The notes beneath the pieces were generated by a model. That model saw only the letters and a program-made list of their open reading frames with translations. It made no database searches and was not told where the DNA came from. Source: SZUA-442 sp963753185 (GTDB lineage: Bacteria > Actinomycetota > Acidimicrobiia > Spongiisociales > UBA5794). Taken from it: a stretch of 64,000 nt of DNA. Where the stretch lies: positions 496,001 to 560,000 of the forward strand of contig CAVWBO010000007.1 in NCBI GenBank assembly GCA_963753185.1. The letters are read 5' to 3'. The position numbers and the translations under genes are program-made. Below are positions 58,351 to 64,000 of this stretch, piece by piece. Positions within the stretch are counted from its first letter, which is position 1; every line of letters begins with the position of its first letter.

Positions 58351-58462
58351 ACTCCGCTGCGGCCTGATGACGGCAGCTGGGCACGACGGGGTTCTCCGAC
58401 CCATCTCGTGCTCACCGCGTCCCCGGTACCCTTCTTCGTGCGTGACTGCGAGGTGATGCTTC

Positions 58463-60796
58463 ATGGAGTCGATGCGCGCCGGTGTGATCCTCTTGTGCCT
58501 CACCGCGCTCGGGATCACGGCCGGCTTCGTCGCCGCTGCCCTCGGCAACGAGACCGCACGCGATGCCGCATGGATCGCCACCATCCTCGTTGCGCTGGTA
58601 CCCGTGACGTTGGGTATCGCCAAGGACCTCCTCGCCGGCCATGCCGGCGTCGATGTCGTTGCGATCCTTGCCATGGGTGGCGCCCTCCTCCTCGGAGAGT
58701 TTCTCGCGGGAGCGGTGATAGGTCTGATGATGGCGACGGGCATCGCCCTGGAGGCATACGCAGGGTCACGCGCAAGGAGGGAGCTCTCGTCGCTCCTGGA
58801 ACGAGCACCCCGGAGCGCGAACCGTTACGACGGATCGACGCTCGAGTCGGTGCCGGTCGAGGAGGTCAGTGTCGGTGATCGGCTGCTGATCAAATCCGGA
58901 GAGGTGCTGCCCGTCGACGGAGTGGTTGCGAGTGCAAGTGCGGTGCTCGACGCCTCCGCGCTCACCGGTGAGTCGCGCCTCGTCACGCACGAGCAGGGGG
59001 ATCGCGTCGACAGCGGGTCGATCAATGCCGGAAGCGCATTCGATCTGCACGTCGTCGCAACAGCTGAGGAATCGACGTTTGCGGGCATCGTCAGGCTCGT
59101 CGAGGCAGCGCAGAAATCCAAGTCACCGTTCGTCCGCATGGCTGACCGATATGCGGCGATCTTCGTTCCGATCGCCGTGGGCCTCTCCCTTCTCGCATGG
59201 GGTGTGTCGGGCGATCCCGTTCGCGGTCTCGCCGTCCTCGTCGTCGCGACACCGTGTCCCCTCCTTCTCGCCGCTCCAATCGCCGTCGTGGGAGGCATTT
59301 CCCGCTCGGCGAAGCGGGGCATCGTTGTCAAGGGAGGGGCGTCGCTCGAGCAGCTCGCGTCAGCAGAGGTGATGCTGCTCGACAAGACGGGGACCCTGAC
59401 CATGGGCGTGCCCGACCTCAGCGAGATCACGGTCTTCGGCGACGGTGTCGATCGCTTGGACGTGCTTCGGTACGCGGCATCGCTCGACCAGGTGTCGTCG
59501 CATGTCCTTGCGCATGCGATTGTCTCCGCGGGACGGCAGGCCGGGGTCCACCTTTCGTTTCCCGACGATGCCCAGGAGGTACCCGGGTCCGGGCTGCGGG
59601 GGCGCGTCGAAGGTGTCGAGATCCACCTCGGCTCCCTCGAATGGGCACTCGGTGACTCCGAGGCGAGTGACGATGTCAGGGCCTTCGTTCGACGGATGGC
59701 CACCAACGTCGGGACGACCGTCTACCTGTCGATCGATGGCGCCCTCTCGGGTGCCCTCGTGCTCGATGACCCGATCCGGCCGGATACACCCCGGACGATC
59801 CGTGAGCTCAAGCGTGCGGGTATCAGAGAGGTCGTGATGGTCACCGGCGACAACAGCTTCATCGCTGAGGCCGTGGGAGCTGCGATCGGCGTCGACTCGG
59901 TGCTGGCTGAACGGACTCCCGCCGAGAAGGTCGAGGCCGTCCGCGATGCGGGGATGGACAGCGTGACACTGATGGTCGGGGACGGAATCAACGATGCACC
60001 TGCGCTCGCCGTCGCCGACGTCGGTGTCGCAATGGGTGCGCGGGGCGCGACCTCGTCATCCGAGGCGGCGGATGTCGTCTTGATCGTCGATCGGCTCGAC
60101 CGCCTCGTGGAGGCGATCCACATCGCACGCCGGAGCCATCGCATCGCCGTCCAGAGCGTGCTGGTGGGCATGGGGCTGTCATTCATTGCGATGCTGTTGG
60201 CAGCGTTCGGCCTCCTCCCGCCCGTTGCTGGTGCGATCACACAGGAGGCGATCGACGCCGTTGCGATCCTCCTGGCGCTCCGTGCGTTGACCGGCCCCGT
60301 CACCTTGCGTTCCCAGCCGAAGCTGGAACCGGAGATGAGCCGAAGGCTGCGAGCCGAACACGACCAGCTCATGCCGAGGCTCGCCGACCTGCGAACCCTG
60401 GCGGATTCCCTGGACACGTTGTCCCGCCAGGACGCAATCCTGGAGCTCGAAAGCACGGCCACGTTCCTGTCGGAGGAGTTGGTGCCGCACGAGCGCGCCG
60501 ACGATGCCGAGATCTATCCCCATATCAGCAACATGATCGGAGGTGAGGATCCCCTGGCGGCCATGAGCCGTACCCATCGGGAGATCTTCCACCTCGTCCG
60601 ACTCTTCGGCTCGCAGGTTGCCGACCTGCCAGCGGAGGGACCTTCGGCGGGCGATCTTCGGGACCTTCGACGGATCCTGTACGGCCTGCACGCCATCGTC
60701 GTTCTGCACTTCGCCCAGGAAGAGGAGCTCTATTCGTCCCTCGACGAGAACTACCTGGACTCAGCCGCCGTCGATGCGGTCGCGGTCCCAGGTTGA
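58463..60796 (+). CDS. P1B-5-type metal-transporting ATPase with C-terminal hemerythrin domain
   Basis: 777 residues. P-type ATPase core: actuator TGES in ALTGESRLVTH, membrane motif TPCP (Thr263-Pro266) in helix 4, phosphorylation site DKTGTLTMG (Asp307), and hinge MVGDGINDAPALAVADVGVA. No N-terminal metal-binding domain. Residues 630-770 form a hemerythrin domain with the di-iron ligands in AEHDQLMP, HERADDAEIYPH, THREIFH, LHAIVVLHFAQEEELY. TPC plus hemerythrin is the defining architecture of P1B-5 ATPases (Nia of Sinorhizobium), reported to export Ni and Fe. Start has AGGTG seven bases upstream. Next to a VIT-type transporter and the B12 importer. Confidence 0.92.
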   Translation: MESMRAGVILLCLTALGITAGFVAAALGNETARDAAWIATILVALVPVTLGIAKDLLAGHAGVDVVAILAMGGALLLGEFLAGAVIGLMMATGIALEAYAGSRARRELSSLLERAPRSANRYDGSTLESVPVEEVSVGDRLLIKSGEVLPVDGVVASASAVLDASALTGESRLVTHEQGDRVDSGSINAGSAFDLHVVATAEESTFAGIVRLVEAAQKSKSPFVRMADRYAAIFVPIAVGLSLLAWGVSGDPVRGLAVLVVATPCPLLLAAPIAVVGGISRSAKRGIVVKGGASLEQLASAEVMLLDKTGTLTMGVPDLSEITVFGDGVDRLDVLRYAASLDQVSSHVLAHAIVSAGRQAGVHLSFPDDAQEVPGSGLRGRVEGVEIHLGSLEWALGDSEASDDVRAFVRRMATNVGTTVYLSIDGALSGALVLDDPIRPDTPRTIRELKRAGIREVVMVTGDNSFIAEAVGAAIGVDSVLAERTPAEKVEAVRDAGMDSVTLMVGDGINDAPALAVADVGVAMGARGATSSSEAADVVLIVDRLDRLVEAIHIARRSHRIAVQSVLVGMGLSFIAMLLAAFGLLPPVAGAITQEAIDAVAILLALRALTGPVTLRSQPKLEPEMSRRLRAEHDQLMPRLADLRTLADSLDTLSRQDAILELESTATFLSEELVPHERADDAEIYPHISNMIGGEDPLAAMSRTHREIFHLVRLFGSQVADLPAEGPSAGDLRDLRRILYGLHAIVVLHFAQEEELYSSLDENYLDSAAVDAVAVPG

Positions 60797-60812
60797 CGCA
60801 TCGACGCCGGGC

Positions 60813-61547
60813 TCAGCCGACGACAGCATCGAACGCGGACCCGACCCCGAAGGCCACGACCCCGCCGACGAATCCGAGGGCGAGGTTCTCGGCACCCGAG
60901 ATGTAGGGGTTCTTCCGAGTGTGGACAGTCTTCGCAACCCCGACGGCGAACAGACCGATGCCGGTGAGGACGGCCGCCACGACGAGAGCGGTAGACGGGC
61001 TGTCGAAGAGGGCGAAGGGGAGGACCGGGGGAACAGCCCCGCCGAGGAACAGGAGCCCTGACGTCAACGCTGCCGCGTAAGGGGATCGACGCTCCTCGTC
61101 CACGATCCCGAACTCGAGCGCCTTGTGCATGTTCAGCATGACAGCGTCATCACCGTCGATGATGTCAACGACCGTGTCGAGGTCCTCTCCCGACATGCCG
61201 TGCTCGGCGAGCATCTCGCGCAGCTGCTGGCGCTCGTGATCACGATGCTCCACGTGGTGATGTGCCTCCAGCGCGAGCTCGGCATCGAAGACCTCCTCCT
61301 GGGACTTCGTCGCCAGGTACTCGCCGATCGCCATCGAGATCATCCCGGCGAGGGCACCTGCCACACCCGTCAGGAGGACATCTTTCGAACTCAATCCACC
61401 GCCGACGACACCGGAGACCAGGAGGAACGTCGAGACGAGACCGTCGTTGACCCCGAGGATGATGTCACGCATGTACTGGCGGGATCCACCGATGTGTGGT
61501 TCGTAAACGTGCCCGTCACCGGTGTCCGTCGTCGCATCGACCATCAT
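60813..61547 (-). CDS. VIT1/CCC1 family transporter
   Basis: 244 residues, five membrane segments. Family motifs: RDIILGVNDGLVSTFLLVSG (first helix with the conserved Asp), GALAGMISMAIGEYLATKSQ (second helix, Met and Glu), a cytoplasmic Glu/His-rich metal-binding loop (LALEAHHHVEHRDHERQQLR) and three C-terminal helices ending ENLALGFVGGVVAFGVG. Relatives move Fe2+ or Mn2+ out of the cytoplasm. Convergent with the P1B-5 ATPase, 16 bases between stops. Confidence 0.93.
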   Translation of the reverse strand: MMVDATTDTGDGHVYEPHIGGSRQYMRDIILGVNDGLVSTFLLVSGVVGGGLSSKDVLLTGVAGALAGMISMAIGEYLATKSQEEVFDAELALEAHHHVEHRDHERQQLREMLAEHGMSGEDLDTVVDIIDGDDAVMLNMHKALEFGIVDEERRSPYAAALTSGLLFLGGAVPPVLPFALFDSPSTALVVAAVLTGIGLFAVGVAKTVHTRKNPYISGAENLALGFVGGVVAFGVGSAFDAVVG

Positions 61548-61609
61548 CGGAGTCTACGCCCAGGCGTCCGCGCTCCCGTTGCCCGGGTCGGTCGACCACG
61601 GCCATGTCG

Positions 61610-62095
61610 TCACGGCGTCTCGGCTGCCAACACGGGCTCGAGGATGAACACCTTGATGTCACGGGGGGCGATGGTCCGGTACGTCTCGTACGCCGGCCAT
61701 GCCGCGTCGAAGCGGGGCCACAGGCGCGAGGTCTCGTCCGCGTCGGCCCGGCGTCCGATCACTCGCCTCGTCACGCCGTCGATCTCGAGCTCTGCCCTCG
61801 GCTCCGACTCGAGGTTGTATGACCACTCCGGATGGTCATCCTGTCCAAAGTTCGTTGCCGCCACGGCGAGGGCATCACCGTCGTGTGGCACGTAGAGGAG
61901 GGGCACGGTGCGAGGTTCACCGGAGCGCCTCCCGCGTGTGGTGAGGTAACACAGCGGCGCCTCGAGTCCGAACCGCGACGGGGCGAACCTCGTGTTCCTC
62001 AGGGCCATGTCGAGCGGCGTGAGCACCTTCGAGAGGAGCCAGCGCATCGCCGTCGTCCTGCCGAGCCTTCGCACGGTCCTTTGGTACAGGTTCAC
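61610..62095 (-). CDS. Deazaflavin (F420)-dependent nitroreductase family protein
   Basis: 161 residues from GTG 62095. Split-barrel fold of the Ddn family: RFGLEAPLCYLTTRGRRSGE (substrate-side Tyr), PRTVPLLYVPHDGDALAVAA, GQDDHPEWSYNLESEPRAEL and the C-terminal ARRADADET-like RRADADETSRLWPRFDAAWP, YETYR. Such enzymes use F420H2 to reduce quinones or nitro compounds and occur mainly in actinobacteria. A longer frame upstream to 62827 overlaps the AI-2E gene and is not real. Confidence 0.88.
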   Translation of the reverse strand: MNLYQRTVRRLGRTTAMRWLLSKVLTPLDMALRNTRFAPSRFGLEAPLCYLTTRGRRSGEPRTVPLLYVPHDGDALAVAATNFGQDDHPEWSYNLESEPRAELEIDGVTRRVIGRRADADETSRLWPRFDAAWPAYETYRTIAPRDIKVFILEPVLAAETP

Positions 62096-62143
62096 GCAGC
62101 GATCGTACCGGCCTGAACCCCATGGATGCTCTACCGTGTGGAC

Positions 62144-63403
62144 ATGCAGGGCGATGAACCGACGACCGGCGAGCTCCCTATTCTCGACATCCATCCCGAG
62201 TCCTTCGTTTCGGGCGTGGATGCACGGCCCATCGGTGCGTACCCACCCTCCCCACCATGGAGCGAACGCGCGAAGCTCCTGGTCATCGCGATGGGGTTCG
62301 TGCTCGCTCTGATCGGCCTGTACCTCATCCGCGGTGCGATTCCGATAGCCGCCCTCGCAGGCCTGATCGCGTTCCTCGTCGCACCACTGATCCGTTTGGC
62401 GCATCGTCGCCTGCATCTCCCCAGCTGGCTGGCACTGACGGTCGCCTACATCCTCGTCTTCGTCGGCACCCTCGGGTTCAGTTACCTGCTCGTCAACTCG
62501 ATCGTCGCATCGATCTCCGACCTGGACCCGATCGGATGGGTCGACGACACCCGCGAGTGGCTCATGGAAGAGGCTGACGACGACGGCCGGATCGTGGTGC
62601 TCGGCATCACGTTCGACATGTCGGGGATCATCGACTCCCTCGGTTCGCCAGAGGGTGATGACGGGTCCGGCGGATTCGTCATCGACGCCGAGGCCGCCCT
62701 CCAGTATCTCGGCACAGGCCTCGCAGGCGTGCGAACGATCGCCGGGATCCTGACCGCGATCGTCACCACGGCGCTCGTGACGGCATTGGTTGCGATCTAC
62801 CTGAATGCCGACAGCCGGCGGATGCATGCCGGGGTCGTCCGGAGCATCCCGCCCGGATACGAACGCGACGGCCTGATGATGATGGAGGCCCAGAAGAGCG
62901 TGTGGCGGGGCTACCTCTACGGTCAGCTGGTGAACTCGCTCATCACCGGGTTCCTGGTGTTCGTGGTTCTGTGGGCGGTCGGCCTTCCCGGCGCGTTCCT
63001 CTTCGGCGCCATCATGGTCGTCCTCAACATGATCCCCACCTTCGGTCCCATCCTCGCTGCGATACCCGGCATCCTCGCTGCGCTCCTGTCCGGATCCACG
63101 AGATGGCCCGACCTCGAGTCGTACTGGTTCGCCCTCATCATCGCCGGGATCTATCTCGTCGTCGTCCAGGCCCAGGCGAACATCATCGCGCCACGGGTCA
63201 TGGGGATCGCGGTGCGCCTGCGGCCGGCCGTCGTCCTCATCGGGCTCATTGTCGGCTTCCAGATCGGTGGGCTGCTCGGATCGCTGCTGGTCGTGCCGAT
63301 CATCGCGTCCATCCGCGACGTGCTCGTGTACTTCTGGGACAAGCTGAACGATCGGGATCCGTTCCCCGACGCGTCACCCGACCCGGCGACATCCGAGGCA
63401 TGA
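62144..63403 (+). CDS. AI-2E family (UPF0118) membrane transporter
   Basis: 419 residues from ATG 62144; TACCGT at 62132-62137 lies six bases upstream, which supports a leaderless start over ATG 62126. About eight helices in the AI-2E/PerM arrangement: LLVIAMGFVLALIGLYLIRG, LAGLIAFLVAPLIRLAHRR, soluble middle region with ISDLDPIGWVDDT, then RGYLYGQLVNSLITGFLVF and the conserved VLNMIPTFGPILAAIPG and PRVMGIAVRLRPAVVLIGL. Substrates are uncertain. Coupled by ATGA overlap to the next gene. Confidence 0.9.
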   Translation: MQGDEPTTGELPILDIHPESFVSGVDARPIGAYPPSPPWSERAKLLVIAMGFVLALIGLYLIRGAIPIAALAGLIAFLVAPLIRLAHRRLHLPSWLALTVAYILVFVGTLGFSYLLVNSIVASISDLDPIGWVDDTREWLMEEADDDGRIVVLGITFDMSGIIDSLGSPEGDDGSGGFVIDAEAALQYLGTGLAGVRTIAGILTAIVTTALVTALVAIYLNADSRRMHAGVVRSIPPGYERDGLMMMEAQKSVWRGYLYGQLVNSLITGFLVFVVLWAVGLPGAFLFGAIMVVLNMIPTFGPILAAIPGILAALLSGSTRWPDLESYWFALIIAGIYLVVVQAQANIIAPRVMGIAVRLRPAVVLIGLIVGFQIGGLLGSLLVVPIIASIRDVLVYFWDKLNDRDPFPDASPDPATSEA

Positions 63404-64000
63404 CCGAGCGGATCGAGACGGACGTGGTCATCGTCGGTGCGGGCCTGGGTGGGCTCTCCGCCGCACGACACCTCCAGGAGTCGGGCCATCAGGTCGTCGT
63501 GGTCGAGGGCCACACGAAGCCCGGTGGATACGCACACTTCTTCCGCAAGGAAGAGTTCCGCTTCGAGGTCGCGCTCCATGCCCTCGACGGCCTCGATCAC
63601 GGGGGATGGGCGCGCTCGATGTTCGAGACCCTCGGCATCTTGGACCGTGTCGAGTTCAATCGCCTCGAGCCCTTCTACACCGCTCGGTTTCCAGACTTCG
63701 AGGTCGCTGTGCCAGCCGACGTTCCGGGGTATGTCGCAGCCCTCTCCGAGGTTCTCCCTGATGAACGCGATGGTGTGCGGGATCTCTTCGACGCGATCGG
63801 GCGCGTGGGGCACGACGTAGCTCGATACGCACGCGACCGATCCGCTGGCACGAGGGTCCCTCTCCACGAGATGCCGACGGTGTACCAGGACATGTCCGCC
63901 GCCTTCGGGAGCTCATGGCAGGAATTCGTGGATCCGTACCTGCACTCGGCGGAGGCAAAGGCGCTCGTGTCGACCCTGTGGGGGTATCTCGGACTGCCCC
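63400..64000 (+). CDS. FAD-dependent oxidoreductase (phytoene-desaturase/isomerase type), N-terminal part
   Basis: First 200 residues of a flavoprotein cut by the right window edge. ATG 63400 overlaps the preceding stop. FAD-binding motif VVIVGAGLGGLSAARHLQES, then VVVVEGHTKPGGYAHFF (GG-containing motif typical of CrtI/CrtH-like amine-oxidase flavoproteins), and LHALDGLDHGGWARSM. Members include carotenoid desaturases, isomerases and retinol saturases. No other carotenoid gene is visible, so substrate cannot be named. Confidence 0.85.
   Translation, partial: MTERIETDVVIVGAGLGGLSAARHLQESGHQVVVVEGHTKPGGYAHFFRKEEFRFEVALHALDGLDHGGWARSMFETLGILDRVEFNRLEPFYTARFPDFEVAVPADVPGYVAALSEVLPDERDGVRDLFDAIGRVGHDVARYARDRSAGTRVPLHEMPTVYQDMSAAFGSSWQEFVDPYLHSAEAKALVSTLWGYLGLP

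Noticed and set aside
57100..58743. 547-codon minus-strand frame
   Set aside because: Shadow of btuC, btuD and the ATPase start.
62096..62827. Upstream extension of the F420-type nitroreductase
   Set aside because: Overlaps the AI-2E gene on the other strand; the conserved protein starts at the GTG at 62095.

Overview
The window is about 66% GC and is the chromosomal replication-origin region of an actinobacterium. The order cca/pcnA - (MurJ-type pseudokinase) - sigM-like - anti-sigma - trxB - trxA - cwlM - parB - parA - rsmG - jag - yidC - yidD - rnpA - rpmH - dnaA - dnaN - recF - dciA - gyrB - gyrA - DUF3566 matches the layout known around oriC in mycobacteria and other Actinobacteria. The F420-type nitroreductase, the PadR-ino1 pair and the HlyIII / Z-prenyl synthase pair point the same way. 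A deep-branching class such as Acidimicrobiia is my best guess, but this is inference; no rRNA or tRNA gene is visible to test it.

Layout. 0-6.7 kb: a formate/C1 module with an NAD-linked formate dehydrogenase (catalytic subunit cut by the window edge, fused NuoE/NuoF-like beta subunit, separate Fe-S subunit), fdhD, mobA and formate-tetrahydrofolate ligase. 6.8-9.4 kb: DUF1622 protein, a repeat array, then padR-ino1 with a clear palindromic operator. 9.4-17.2 kb: mixed housekeeping genes (DUF5996, alpha-carbonic anhydrase, nfo, pyrE, histidine phosphatase, Z-prenyl synthase, HlyIII, cupin) and two gene remnants. 17.2-19.4 kb: a decayed accessory stretch with a Kelch-like remnant, a truncated lipoprotein hydrolase and an IS30-type transposase fragment. 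19.4-25.7 kb: the arginine operon argC-J-B-R-G-H, without argD or argF. 25.7-27.3 kb: a DUF6629 membrane protein and a complex repeat block. 27.3-31.5 kb: cca, RNase HI, pilT and a histone-deacetylase-like amidohydrolase. 31.6-52.3 kb: the origin region. 52.4-64 kb: a thioredoxin/NHL lipoprotein, a two-gene unknown unit, a cobalamin-riboswitch-controlled B12 importer (btuFCD), a P1B-5-type metal ATPase fused to hemerythrin beside a VIT-type transporter, an F420-type nitroreductase, an AI-2E family membrane protein and the start of a FAD-dependent oxidoreductase.

How the genes work together. The origin has DnaA boxes upstream of dnaA, and between dnaA and dnaN a second DnaA-box region followed by a trinucleotide (DnaA-trio-like) stretch. 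Two parS sites lie at the 5' end of rsmG beside parAB. The locus that carries the MurJ flippase in mycobacteria here carries only a pseudokinase-transmembrane-extracellular protein, and the neighbouring CwlM-like protein has lost the amidase zinc ligands; both look like regulators of cell-wall synthesis. The B12 importer, the Fe/Ni/Co-type ATPase and the VIT transporter form a metal/cofactor neighbourhood.

Caveats. Four genes (fdhB, fdhD, an SLC13 permease remnant, yidC) each show a single-base +1 frameshift at or next to a short homopolymer. YidC should be essential, so at least that one is probably a sequence error, and the formate dehydrogenase genes should not be called dead on this evidence alone. 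Several genes have a TAnnnT -10 element only 6-10 bases before the start codon, which suggests frequent leaderless transcription.
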